DNA of 64,000 nucleotides, taken from the NCBI GenBank assembly GCA_963920575.1, contig OY986972.1, positions 575,501-639,500 of the forward strand. Reading direction: 5' to 3'. Each line of letters begins with the position of its first letter. The first letter of the stretch is position 1. Both the position numbers and the translations under genes were made by a program. Under the pieces are notes generated by a model. That model worked only from the letters and a program-made list of their open reading frames with translations, had not been told where the DNA came from and searched no databases. The stretch comes from Narthecium ossifragum. Its lineage: Eukaryota; Streptophyta; Magnoliopsida; Dioscoreales; Nartheciaceae. Shown here piece after piece: positions 18,499-30,467 of the stretch.

Positions 18499-18645
18499 AG
18501 AATTTTATAGTTAAAAACAATGCTTGTCTTAATCATGTATACAACGATACAAAACAAGACTAAACGTACGTACTTCCTAAAACCATTGTAGCTAGTTTTA
18601 CTTCACACAATATATATAATATATATAGCAGCCTAAACTTTGTCC

Positions 18646-18683
<38 letters not shown>

Positions 18684-18750
18684 GATTTCTATAGTTAAAA
18701 ACAATGTTTGTCTTAATCATGCATACAACGATACAAAACAAGACTAATTA
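18395..18750 (+). repeat. two-copy tandem duplication (about 170 bp each) carrying (CT)n
   Basis: The first unit runs about 18395-18560 and the second about 18560-18747. Both contain ACTTCACACAATATA, CCTAAACTTTGTCCCTCTC, a (CT)n run, then TATAGTTAAAAACAATG and GATACAAAACAAGACTAA. Divergence is small, so the duplication is recent. No coding signal. Confidence 0.85.
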
Positions 18751-19883
18751 AGTCATGGATAAACTTGGGTGCAAAGAGTTTGACAACTTACAACAATTAT
18801 GCCTGGCTTGTACGCCATATTTTTTTTTCTTTTAAAAAATAGGAAACTTTAATTTGAAAGGGTGTGAGAAAGGGACGAGGCCTTCTCAACTTGATGAGTC
18901 ATCGGCGGGTGTAAATCAAAGTCAAACAACCCAGTTATATGCTACCAAAACTCGGGGCCCTTTAGCTGGATAGTCCTTGATTCGTGACCAAAAAAAAAAA
19001 AAAATGGAGCTTGGCTTCGAGTAGACCTCGCCGGTCCATCTGTGACAAAATTGTCCTCCCTCGGGATGAATGTATTCACTTCTCTTTATCATATTTTCTC
19101 TTATCACAAAGGGTATCAAATTGTGAGATAAGTCTGCCATCTTCATGCTATGTGCTCAGCGTAACATCCAGTACTGCTTAATTGGCATAATCCAAGTTAA
19201 GGGAATATTTGAAGTTTGGAGAAAAAAAGTAAGCCAAATTGAGAAAAGAGAGGTGAATCTAATGGAGTTACAATGCACGTACGTAACATTGCCATAAGAA
19301 GTGGTGTTTAGCTACTTTAATTCAGATGACAAGAATTGAATCATTGATTCTACTAATAGTGTTTAATTCATGAACAAAACTCATACTTGACATCGAATTT
19401 AAATTTGCTCTGCTTCAAGATATTATGTTAGGCAAAGAACCAAGTTATATAGACCTTACTGGCCACTTTAGGTGGTAGATTTAGCTTGTTTAGATGAAGA
19501 TATGGGATTGAATTATGTGATCTTTGATTTTAAGATAAATTTCACTCTATAGATCTTAGAAACTGGTATTTATCGGGGGAGATATACAATTCATTCATTG
19601 TCCAACACCAGTTATTGATATGATGGTAGCATAGAGACAACGGTATGACCCGAACAGAACTCGTACCTCCACACTAGTGGTCCAACACCGGCTACTTGAC
19701 TTAGATAGATCAATATTGGGATATGAGCTGATCCATACTAAATACACAAAGTTAACCAAAATTATAAGCTTGCTTAACCACAAAACAATCTAATAAGAGG
19801 GGGCACCTAGGCCATGTCTGGTCTCCAATTGCCTTTCTATTTGGCAATGATTGTATATCTCCCTTATCTTATTCAGATGATAT
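18751..19883. other. intergenic, nothing recognised
   Basis: AT-rich sequence with short random reading frames. I see no gene, RNA or clear transposon end. Confidence 0.5.
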
Positions 19884-19892
19884 ATAGATCTT

Positions 19893-20736
19893 GGGTGGGG
19901 CTATCTACACCACCCTTTCAACTCAACACACAACAATTTCAGCATTTTTTCATTTTTTTTTAAATAAAAAAACCAAAAAAATCCTAAACTACCCTCCCTC
20001 CCCCTTCTCTCTCCCTCTTCCCTCCCCTCTCCGGCCCCCCTCTCCCCTTCTTCCCCCCCCCCCTCTCCGGCCTCCCTCTCTCCCCTTCTTTCCTCTCGTC
20101 TCCGGCTCTCCCCTCTCCCCTCTCCGGCCTCCCTCTCCGGCCTCCCGCGCCGGACTCCCTCTCCGGCCTCCAGCGCCGGACTCCCTCTCCCTCTTCCTTC
20201 TCTCCCGCGGTTGCCTCCTTCTCCACTCTCTCTCCCTCTTCCATCTCTCCCGCGCCGGCCGGAGAGGAGAGAGCCGGAGAGGGGAGGGAAGAAGGGGAGA
20301 GGGAGGTCAGAGAGGGGAGGGAAGAGGCTAGGGAGAGGGAGGCCGGAGAGGGGAGAGGGAGGCCGGAGACGGGAGGGAAGAGGGAGAGGGAAGCCGGAGA
20401 GGGGAGAGGGGTGCCGGAGAGAGGAGGGAAGAGGGAGAGACAGGGGAGACAAGGGAGATCGGAGGTGAGGCTGGCGACGGGGGCGGGGCGGCGGGTTGTT
20501 GGAGGCCGAGCACCCTCCCTCTCTCTCTCCCTCCCTCCCGTGTGCGTGGGCGGCGGCGGCTGCGGCCGTCGGGGTGGGGAGGCGACGGCGAGGGGAGGGA
20601 AGAGCCGAAGAGGGAGAGGGAGAGAGAAGGGAGAGTGAGGGTAGTTTAGGATTTTTTTAAATTTTTTTTAAAAAAATGAAAAAATCCTGAAATTGTGGTG
20701 TGTTGAGTTAAAAGGGTGGTGTAGATAGCCCCACCC
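19893..20736. mobile_element. non-autonomous Mutator-like element (844 bp) with 9-bp target duplication
   Basis: Perfect 9-bp direct repeats ATAGATCTT flank it at 19884-19892 and 20737-20745. Terminal inverted repeats are about 105 bp and roughly 90% alike, each starting GGGTGGGGCTATCTACACC and running through a T/A-rich part to CTAAACTACCCTC. A 9-bp duplication with long inverted repeats is the Mutator signature. The interior is two opposed arms: about 19997-20255 almost pure C/T with CCGGC islands, and about 20255-20640 almost pure G/A with GCCGG islands. It could fold into one giant hairpin. There is no transposase. Long reading frames in the arms are low-complexity Pro/Ser or Arg/Glu/Gly artefacts. 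Confidence 0.9.
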
Positions 20737-20745
20737 ATAGATCTT

Positions 20746-21149
20746 TTGTGATATATATGTATATATATATATATATATATATGTAGGAATCAATCAATCA
20801 TTGTAGATTATTGTCGGAGTGTGTGTGGACCATACAAGGAGAACCTGATGCGCTTAAAATTATGTGACACTAAAGATACAAAGCTGGCCCAGGCCCAGGC
20901 CCCAGCGTGATTATTTTGGGGTGTCTAATCTTTTTTGGGTAATGATGCGACCCTAACTCTTGTCTGAGTTGTCTCAATTATAAGATTTCTGGGACCTATG
21001 CGGATATCACATTTATGTTTAATTGGTAAGTTGGATGTCCCTTTTAAAGTAGATGAGATTGGCAACTTATTCCTCAAGAAATAACTGACAACTGTAAGAG
21101 CTGAGAATTAGACAATATATCTTTATACGTATTGGATGTAAGATTGATT
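20746..21149. other. intergenic between MULE and LINE remnant
   Basis: Begins with an (AT)n run at about 20752-20782. Nothing else recognised. Confidence 0.5.
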
Positions 21150-21895
21150 GGAACTATCTCAAAGCCTTTGAGGAACTTCAACGGCCGTCCAAAATAGAGG
21201 AGATTGTTATGTTTAAGTCTCTGATCGTGTACACGATGTGGGCTCTTTGGAAAGAGCGATGCAGGTTTGTGATAGTCGATGACAGTTCCACCGCCACTGA
21301 TTTGGTTAGATCGGTTGTTTGGCAAGCTAAGTAATTTTTTATAGTGGATAAGGAGAAGAGAATGGGGCATCAGAAAGCAAGCTGGGAGGGGGTTCTTATT
21401 CAAACAGATGCGGCAGTTAACATGGATAGGGGGATTGCATGGGTGGGTACTGTGTGTGTGGATGAGGATGATGTGATGCTATGATCAGAGGGTGGTTCTC
21501 GGGTGGTCTCATCGGTGGTGGCTGGAGAATTAGTAGCAGTGCAGTTAGCTCTACAGGAGGCACAGAAGAGAGGATTCATGCGGGTCCTAGTGGAGACGGA
21601 TTCCTTGTTCACGGTGAATATGTTAGAGGGCCGGTTTTCATTAGTAGAAGATTGTGTTTGAATTGTGAAAGATATATGGTGGGAGAGTTTTGTAGACTTT
21701 TATAGTCCGATATGTTCCTAGGGAGGAGAATAGTCGTGCGGACTTTGTAGCCAAAATAGCACTAGAGTTGTCCACTGTGTTTGGTGAAGATGGGGCTATT
21801 AGAGGGTTTGTCTCTAGTAACTCTCATATATAGTCCGTGATCATCCTTGAGGGGATCTCAGCCTTATGGTTCAACTGTTCAAAAAAAAGAAGAAG
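21150..21895 (+). pseudogene. LINE 3' remnant: degenerate RNase H-like domain
   Basis: Conceptual translation on the plus strand, with several stops, shows FKSLIVYTMWALWKERCRF, then IQTDAAV, then GELVAVQLALQEAQKRGF and VLVETDSLF. These are the linker and the D...E...D core of the RVT_3/RNase H domain found at the end of plant L1-like retrotransposons. Stops and frame changes make it non-functional. A purine tail (AAAAAAAAGAAGAAG, about 21880-21895) could be the remains of a poly(A). I could not settle the target duplication. Confidence 0.6.
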
Positions 21896-22082
21896 ATCGG
21901 AACTATATATCTCCTCCACCAACTAAGCATCTAAAAAACAAAATGTAAAACTATGAGCCCAGTGCTTGTCTGGCCCTCAGGCCCTGCAGGTTTGAGCAAT
22001 AATGCCCCAACAACCAAAGCCCATTTCGCCCGTAGTAGTAGCAATAGTTTTGATTTGGTTCAAAATTCTCGATTTAATATCA

Positions 22083-22273
22083 TCCTTATATAGCAGGATG
22101 GTTAAGAAGTTAATCTTTGATTTGTCCTAACTGGCGTCCTACGTTACAGATATATCCTATATGACTGCTGATGTGGAGGGGTAATAGTGGGGAAGGAGGG
22201 AGTTAGGAGGGGTTAGTGGAGAGTTATGAGGGGAGATGATGATTACCCTGCCAAGTGATAGGGACCCCACTAG
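22083..22273 (+). mobile_element. Helitron-like element, copy B (191 bp)
   Basis: Starts TCCTTATATAGCAGG after a host A (22082) and ends ACCCCACTAG before a host T (22274). Just before the end is a stem-loop-like CCCTGCCAAGTGATAGGG (imperfect). The interior carries GTGGAGGGG/TTAGTGGAGAG motifs shared with copies C and D. Non-coding. Confidence 0.65.
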
Positions 22274-22879
22274 TGCAATATAGAATATGACCAAATCTAG
22301 CTAGTATCTATACTAAAAAGCAAATACAAATCCTACTAAGAATACTACTAATCCATTGCAGATCCTGAGATATATTTATCTCGAGACATGAGCAAGACAT
22401 AATGGATATTTGGATGGACCCATAAGTACCAGATATGGACAGCTTCGTTGAAGACGAAGAGTGAGGAGGGGAGGCAATAATAAGGACCCATTCTACAAAT
22501 ATTGGATATCTCTATTCCAATGGAGCCTCATAAGTCCAAGTATCTGGACGATGCCGATGATCTGCTAGCCGGACGAGTGTGATCGTATGATCGAGGTGAT
22601 CGCCGGGGCGAAGTGACCTACAACCCGATGTCACGCACTGCTGCAAGCCCAAGAGAGACTACGTACTTCCTTCTTTAAGATCATCTGATGAAGTTGTTGG
22701 TCGAGAGGAAGAGACTCAGAAGACAATAGATATATTGACGGATCTGCAACTAGTGTTATATATCAAGAATCCAGGCGTACGTGTTAACGATAGTTGGGAT
22801 TATATTGGGCGATAAAAAGAGATCGATCATTGAAGCTGCGTGCGAACAGAGACCCGCTGTCGAAAACTTGAATGCGCTC
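22274..22879. other. intergenic, degenerate repeat DNA
   Basis: Possibly the upstream part of the LTR-like sequence that follows, with no readable frame. Nothing firm. Confidence 0.3.
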
Positions 22880-23115
22880 CAACGGATGCTTTAACGATAG
22901 TAGGATTGAGTCTTTTACTGTAGGAAGAGTTGAGTCGAGTCGATCTTTGTTATTTATGTTGGTCGAGTCAGTTAATTATTTATGTAATGTGTCAGTTAGT
23001 ATGAGTCGACTAGTAGTCCTGGCCTCCTAGGGTTTTAGTATTCCTCTATAAATAGGAGGCGGGATTCTATAATCGGATTATTCAAAAAAATAAAAAAATA
23101 GTGAGGGGGTCCTCA
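22880..23115 (+). mobile_element. possible solo-LTR-like promoter segment
   Basis: A TATA box in CTCTATAAATAGGAGG (about 23044-23059) is followed by an A/T-rich TCAAAAAAATAAAAAAATAG tail at about 23083. The preceding 150 bases repeat GTCGAGTC words. This order (U3 repeats, TATAAATA, poly(A)-signal-like R/U5) resembles Copia LTRs. No primer-binding site, internal coding region or second LTR was found. Confidence 0.3.
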
Positions 23116-23280
23116 CGGGGTCATTAATTGGGATAGTGGTCTTCTTCCAGCCTTAGAGTGAAAGTTAGGGGCATCATCAGCTATTAATCGAGCATTATCA
23201 TCATATTCTCATCTTCCTTCCACCATCCATGACCCGATGAGATCTTCCCAGATCATGATCTCATCATTATATTCTATCCG

Positions 23281-23469
23281 GTGGAATTGGATTCAAAGTG
23301 TGCAATCAATAATATTAATGGACAGTTGAAATGGCCCGATGGATTTAAAGACATTCTACAGGAAATATTCGCCAAAACTAGAAAGTTTGGAGTCGCCATG
23401 TTTTGGCTGGCATACACCCATGTGTTTCAGATTGAAGAGGCACATTCTATTGATGCCAGTAGAACCTGA
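23281..23469 (+). pseudogene. fragment resembling the C-terminal part of a LINE RNase H domain
   Basis: A 62-codon frame with VELDSKCAINNING and a following helix-like segment resembles the last D motif and C-terminal helix of RNase H domains in plant LINEs. No other part of the element is seen nearby. Fragmentary and uncertain. Confidence 0.35.
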
Positions 23470-23516
23470 GCTTCCATGTTTCTTTGTTTGATTAGACGAA
23501 CCCGAAGGCTAGTTTC

Positions 23517-23690
23517 CAGAAATCTAGCCCAATAAAGCTACACTTGTGAACTGATGACACCAACAGGCTACTGCTTACAGAAATCTAGCCCAATAAAACG
23601 ACACTTGTGAACGATGACAGACTACTGTTTACAGAAATCTAGACCAATACAGTGACACTTGTGAACGGCGACACGAATAGGCTACTCCGT
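23517..23690 (+). repeat. three-copy minisatellite, about 55-61 bp unit
   Basis: Units start CAGAAATCTAG at about 23517, 23578 and 23631 and contain ACACTTGTGAAC and AGGCTACT. They differ by small substitutions and indels. Spacing and divergence do not fit a CRISPR array, and the host is a plant. Confidence 0.8.
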
Positions 23691-24210
23691 CTGCCTTAGA
23701 ATTAATCATCCGCGGTATGTAAACACATAACACCCTTGGAAGCTCCAACATCGTCGCCCAAATATTCCATGTTACTCTTCTTAGTTTGTTCTGAATTCCC
23801 TTGAAATGAGGTGTAGATAAAATTCAGGTTTGGTGTTTTTTGATGCAAATCTGATCAAGATTAGTATATCTTTCTATCGGTACAGAACCATATATCATCA
23901 ATCCAGGTTTTTAAATGCAAAATGAAAGAATAAAAGCAGTAGCAAAGGCATACAGCAAGCCTATAGCAGCATCAATAGACAATATGCAGAGGTTTCAAAT
24001 CAAATATCCAAAAGCCTTACCATACACCTCAAATAAACTAAAAGCATCGATAACACTTAACAAGTCCAATGCTAAATTCAATCATCCAAAATTGGGAACA
24101 AACTGCTTGCCTCAACACTACAACAGAATATGTTTTCCAAGTAAAGAAATCTTGAAGGCCAAACATTACCGGCGATGTAAAAACGGACTATGAGAAGGTG
24201 CTCGCGGGGA

Positions 24211-25632
<1,422 letters not shown>

Positions 25633-25831
25633 CTAAGATCCCACACTTGATTAACAAATCCTATGCAAAAGATTCAATCATAAAACCTCCAAAAACCGTA
25701 GAACCCTGACGAACGAATCCTATCGAGACGAATCCACGCGAAAAAGCCCCCAAAAAAGGGGGAAAAAAGACTTAGAACTATCTGATCCAGAAGCATATAA
25801 ATGGGGAACCCTAGGTTGGATGCGTGAGTAC

Positions 25832-26175
25832 CTTGGGGTCCGATGGGATCCGAACGGTCTCTCTTTGGGGTGGCGCGCGGCTGCGAGGTTTAGGGGTTTC
25901 GGAAGCGTTTATATTAGGTTACGAAGAGGGGGAGAAGAAGAGGATCCGACGGTCCAGGTTGGATAATAAACTAAGCTATGATGGGGACCGTTGGATTTGT
26001 CTTCCCGATTGGGTTAGGCCCTGTCAATTGCTTACATATATGGGCTTATTAAACCCGGTCATAATTTGGGCCTGGCCTTCTGATGGCATTTCTTCCTCCT
26101 GGCTTATAGGGCCCATTTCCCTCCCTTAGAGCCCAATAAACCCGTTAACAGTTCCTTTGTTGGGTGGGCCTTTTG
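25832..26175 (-). promoter_or_regulatory. RPL7 promoter: TATA, telo-box-like and clustered site II (TGGGCC/T) motifs
   Basis: Read on the minus strand: TATAAA at about 25913-25908, then GAAACCCCTAAACC (telo-box-like) at about 25900-25887, in or near the 5'UTR. Upstream, between about 26005 and 26175, there are at least six GGCCC/GGGCC or AGCCCA cores, e.g. in TTAGGCCCTG, ATGGGCTTA, TTGGGCCTGG, AGGGCCCATT, GAGCCCAATA and GTGGGCCTTT. Site II plus telo-box is the known signature of plant ribosomal-protein and other translation-related promoters. Confidence 0.7.
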
Positions 26176-26789
26176 TACCGACTAGATATAAGAGTAACAA
26201 AGAAGAGAGATTCATCATCACTTTGGAATATCATGTTAGATTTAATCGATAATGGATGTGAGGAATTTCTAGGGAAACAATGTATAAGTTATCCTTGAAG
26301 ATTATGACCTTTAAATTTTATATTCCCAAATTTTTGTAAGTCTGAAAAGAATAAAATTTACTATAGCTCAAGGGGACTAAAGGAGAGAGAGTTTGAATTC
26401 CAGCACATGAACAATAGCTCCAAAAACTTACACTAGTGAACTTTTTACAAGAAGACAATTCTCATTATTAAATTAGATTCAGGTTTATTTATTAAAAATT
26501 ATTGTTACTAATGAGGTCTCGTCGAAAACGTGACTAGACCTGACCATGGCCTAAGTTGCTCCAAAAGCCCAGCCCGCCAATTTGAATTTCTATGGACCCA
26601 ATTTGATCAGGTCTACATGTGACCGTAAACCCACATCCACATCAACTCTTCTTTATAGATTCTCTAAAATAAGTCGAAAATAGCAACTTTTCTATTTTAC
26701 TGATTTTTCATCGAAACAACACACCACATCAGGTACTCTAAATTATTCTCCATACCACTTAAATATTCATACATTCATTCTTTTTAAAT
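26176..26789. other. intergenic, nothing firm
   Basis: AT-rich DNA. The text around 26645-26770 (AGATTCTCTAAAATAAG ... ACTCTAAATTATTCTCC) resembles MITE-type DNA but no termini were resolved. Confidence 0.35.
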
Positions 26790-27120
26790 TATTTTTTATT
26801 TCTTATTCATTGGAGAAGTGATAAAAGTATAAATATATTGGGAGAATAGATTTTAAAAAGTAAGTCACATTTTATTATTAAATAACTATATTTTACGCTG
26901 ATATTTATTTTATTTCATTTTTTGAAATATTAAAATCTGGAAATCATAATATTATTATTATTTCATATTCATTGGAGAATATGGGTTTGGAGAATAAATT
27001 ATGACAAATAAAAAGTCACATTTCATTACGAAATAACTATTTAATAGTAATATATTATTAGCTAAAAGTATTAGAATATGGAAATTATAATAGCTTATTA
27101 TTTCTTATTCATTGGAGAAT
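26790..27120 (+). repeat. AT-rich tandem repeat, period about 150 bp
   Basis: The block ATTTCTTATTCATTGGAGAA recurs at about 26796, 26962 and 27100. Between occurrences are GTCACATTT, ATTACGAAATAACTAT and ATATGGAAATTATAAT. Two full diverged units plus the start of a third. Non-coding. Confidence 0.7.
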
Positions 27121-27280
27121 ATGGATGAAGGATTAAAAAATCCAAAATGTCATAATTTATTCTTAAATGAGGAAAGGGTCGGACAAGAGTTTAGAAAAGA
27201 AAAGCAGAATAACGAGTTTTTTTTATTCTTAAATTTAGTTTACAAATGCTATAGCGACCCTCTAGATGTAGAGCATCATT

Positions 27281-28394
27281 ATATCAAATCTCTAGTTTTT
27301 TTTTTTTTGATTAGTTGAGCCAAAAGGCAAGTAACCAAGTAGAATTACAAATCCATTCCAAGAGGAGGCATCAAGCCATCCTCATAAAACCAAGAAAAAT
27401 CAGAACAACATGCTCTGCATCGCCTTGCCAAAGCATCTGCTCAATGAACGGTCTCCCGTGGCACTGCAACCACCACAACTGAATCAAGTTTCAGCATTTC
27501 CACCCAAGCAGTTTGAGCAACACATTCCACCTCTGCTGGCCATAGTCTGCAACCCATCAAAATTTCGACAGCGAACTTAGAATCAAATTCAATGACAAAC
27601 CGCTTGTAACCATATTCAGCAGCCCAAGTAATAGCCATGTAAATAACCTTAATTTCTGCCTCAAGTACTGACACAGTAGCTCCTATAGTTGCCCCTCTTG
27701 CCCAAGTTGTACCTCCATCTTTAGATAAGCCAATGGCACCAACAGCTACCATCTCCCCTGTAACCATCGGAACAGAAGCATCAACCAATATGACATCATC
27801 CTCACTTGATCTAGCACCACCCTTACGACAAGAAGTAGACAAGTATTCCTCCGTTAGGCGATTAACTCTCATTGCAAGAATCACCATCGAATCACCCTTG
27901 CCATAAAAAATAATTTGGTTTCGATCTTTCCACACCTCCCCCACAAGCCGTAATCAATTAAAGTCTTCAATTTCTTCACCTCTGGCCTTGAGGAAGTAGA
28001 TCTTTCAATATAATTCCAGCAAAACTCCTCATTCCAACCATCATACACCTCCCAAGACCCCAATAGAATATCAAACAGATGACAAACATGAGGACAATCA
28101 AAGAGAGCGTGATGTAGAGACTCTACCTCATTCCCACATCGAGGGCACTCCCTCTCAGGACAGCCGCAGTAAGACCAAAGGTAATCTCTAATCGGCAGAC
28201 GACCATGGCCCGCTTTCCACATGAATTGTTTGATTCGAGGTCCAACAGACAAACTCCAAATTCCATTCCAAAACACCTCATTACCTTCTAATGCAGCCCC
28301 CCACTTACGATTAATAGCATATAAGTAAGTGGAAGATGCAGAGATCTTCCCACCACCACTGAATCCCCACTTCATCATATCAAATCTCTAGTTT
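27281..28394 (-). mobile_element. 5'-truncated LINE insertion with 18-bp target duplication
   Basis: An 18-bp direct repeat ATATCAAATCTCTAGTTT lies at 27281-27298 and 28377-28394. Next to the left copy is a T run (27299-27308), i.e. a poly(A) tail on the minus strand. The minus strand encodes the end of an L1-type ORF2: a zf-RVT region (IKQFMWKAGHGRLPIRDYL, CPRCGNEVESLHHALFDCP) then RNase H with DAS, EAEIKVIYMAI and EFDSKFAVEIL. One frameshift sits near 27930 in a G run (WKDRNQIIF is in the other frame). A UGA breaks the final ADALARR motif. The RT core is absent, as in normal 5' truncation on insertion. Confidence 0.92.
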
Positions 28395-29367
28395 AGAGTA
28401 TATGAACAAAGGTTGATGGAGTTGTTTTTTATTTATTTATTACCAATTTGCTACTGTAGTTACTTTATTTTACAAGATACGGCTCTTTTACAAAAACTGA
28501 TGCGGATGCTCCACTCTTAGATAAGTTCTAACGGGCCCACCCCGGGAAAAGATGGAAAAGAAAAACCGACAAAGCAGGACCCAAAGGGGAAAAAACAAGA
28601 CAGAATATATCAAATATCACAGATAAAAAGTTCCACATACCATATTAAAGATCAACAAAATACCTGGTCACGCCTGACTGAGGTGGCTCCTTTGTATCTT
28701 TTCCTCTCTAAGAAACTAATCTCTTAAGTTTTGAATCCAGAGTAGAGGAGAGCATCATCCCCTTTAAGCTTTAGAACATTATAGGTGGCCGGCTCTCTTT
28801 ACCACCCCCAAAGTCCAAAAAGATAAGTAGACAAGGCTGGCTGCCGACCAACACCCAAATTGGAAACAAAGACACAATATTCGAGAAGGGATGTAGGATC
28901 GATTACTTAGAAGGGGAAAGGATCTCCTCGATTGTGGCAAGTTTAGATTGGAAGTTAACACTAGATTCTGTAATTATAACATCAAGATCACATGATTTAG
29001 GGATGGACCACTGGTCTTTTCACGTGAATGCACTTATCCCAACTACCTCAATGACTCAAAAGTCTCTGCACAAAAGCCTATCTTATAAGTGATTTAGACT
29101 GGAGGAAGGCTCAGTATCGCTAGGATTTTGCTAGAGCTCCTTGATCGTGGGATTAGCATTGATACACACCTCCATAAATGGAGGAGAATTTCTAACATTA
29201 GATTGGTGAATTCCTTAAGGATCGGATCCAGAGGGTGTGAGAAGGACTCTGGATAGTCTTCTTCCTAGCTATGCGGTCAGATTCGAGACCGACATGCAAT
29301 AGCAAGGAGCGCGTAGATGTGATGCGCTTCCAGTCCGTGTATTCTTAACATCTGATCTTATATTCTA
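28395..29367. other. intergenic, nothing recognised
   Basis: No gene, RNA or clear element end is seen. Reading frames are short and lack homology signals. Confidence 0.45.
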
Positions 29368-29500
29368 CTAGTGGCCCACCGTGTTACATCTAAGACGAAT
29401 AACCACCACCCTCATTGCTTTTCTCTTTCTCTCATAACCACAAGGTAACCACCGTCCCTCCACTACTCCCTTTCATTGTGGCTTCATATTGATCGCATGA
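29368..29500 (-). mobile_element. possible degenerate Helitron-like copy (minus orientation)
   Basis: The plus strand shows A then CTAGTGGCCCACC, the reverse of the family's ...GGGCCACTAG-T end, followed by ATAACCACCACCCTC and CTCATAACCAC words seen in the other copies. The 5' end is not resolved and the hairpin is poor. Confidence 0.35.
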
Positions 29501-29566
29501 TATATCCGGACGGACCGGATATAACTTTGATCGGATATCCTCAATCGTATGATAGAATGTACATCA

Positions 29567-29762
29567 TCCTTATATGATAGCAAGGTAGTTATTCCATTGT
29601 CCTATTGTCACTCCTTTATCCTACATGGCATCCTATGTGGCACCTGACATCCTACATGACATCCTATGTGGCCTGAGTGATTGGTTAGAGATAGTGGGTG
29701 GGTGGTTGGTTAGGAGTAGTAGGTGGGTGGTTACCCTACCAGGTGGTAGGGGGCACCACTAG
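29567..29762 (+). mobile_element. Helitron-like element, copy C (196 bp)
   Basis: Starts TCCTTATATGATAGC after A (29566) and ends CACCACTAG before T (29763). The 3' hairpin CCCTACCAGGTGGTAGGG is a perfect 7-bp stem with a 4-base loop, 7 bases before CTAG. The interior has CCTACATGGCATCC-type repeats and GGTTAGGAGTAG, shared with copies B and D. Confidence 0.7.
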
Positions 29763-29900
29763 TGATCTTATATAATAGAATATGGATATGAAAGGAATGG
29801 TAGGGAGCCTGGCTTCTTGTTGACCCACACGGTCAGTTGCCAGCTTAGTACTGCATTGTTGGGCATATCATGACATCAAAAGGCAAAGTCTCATCCATCA

Positions 29901-30467
29901 TCCTTATATAGCAGCATAGTTATAAAATAACATTTAGTTGTCCTACGTGGATCCTACATGGTAGGCTTAGTCCTATGTGGAGCCTACGTGGAAGGGTGAG
30001 CATTCGGTTCTCGGTTCAGAACTGAAGAACTAATTTTTTTTCGGTTCTGTTTTTAGAGATCCGAACCGAACTGAACTTTTTAGACCATAGGTTCATAGGC
30101 TAAGGCATGTATGAAAACTTCGATTCTGACCCGAACCGAACCGAATTTTTTTTAAAGAATCGAACCCGAACCGAAACCCGAACTTTTCATACGTGCCAAA
30201 ACCGAACCGAACCGAAAAACCGAACCGAATGGACCGAACTAATTCGGTTCGATTCAGTTCTTCAGGTTCAGTTCGGTTCTGCTCACCCCTACCTACGTGG
30301 ACGGGGAAGTTAGTGGTGGAGGTGGTTGGGGATGAGGGGGAAGTTAACATGGAAGTTAGCAGGGGTTAGTGGATGAGGGGGTTGAGGGGTGGGTGGTTAA
30401 CAAGAAAATTAATATTGAAGTTAAGGGATGGGTGATTACCGTACCAGGTGACACGGGGGCCCGCTAG
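29901..30467 (+). mobile_element. Helitron-like element, copy D, interrupted by a hAT element
   Basis: Starts TCCTTATATAGCAGC after A (29900) and ends CCCGCTAG before T (30468). Upstream of the end is GTACCAGGTGACAC, the hairpin position of the family. Removing the 300-bp hAT insertion (29992-30291) and one target copy leaves about 258 bp of family sequence, close to copies B and C. Confidence 0.6.
29992..30291. mobile_element. non-autonomous hAT element (300 bp) nested in Helitron-like copy D
   Basis: Flanked by direct repeats CCTACGTGG at 29983-29991 and 30292-30300 (9 identical bases; 8 expected for hAT). Termini are AAGGGTGAGC on the left and, reverse-complemented, TAGGGGTGAGC on the right. 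The interior is packed with GAACCGAACCGA-type words in both orientations, giving many subterminal repeats. Caution: CTACGTGG-like words also occur in the host repeat. Confidence 0.75.

Noticed and set aside
19891..20640. Several long reading frames (up to 183 codons) on both strands
   Set aside because: They are low-complexity Pro/Ser/Leu or Arg/Gly/Glu frames created by the purine/pyrimidine arms of the MULE; no domain or codon pattern.
23517..23690. CRISPR-like array
   Set aside because: Units are adjacent diverged tandem copies without unique spacers, in a plant genome.
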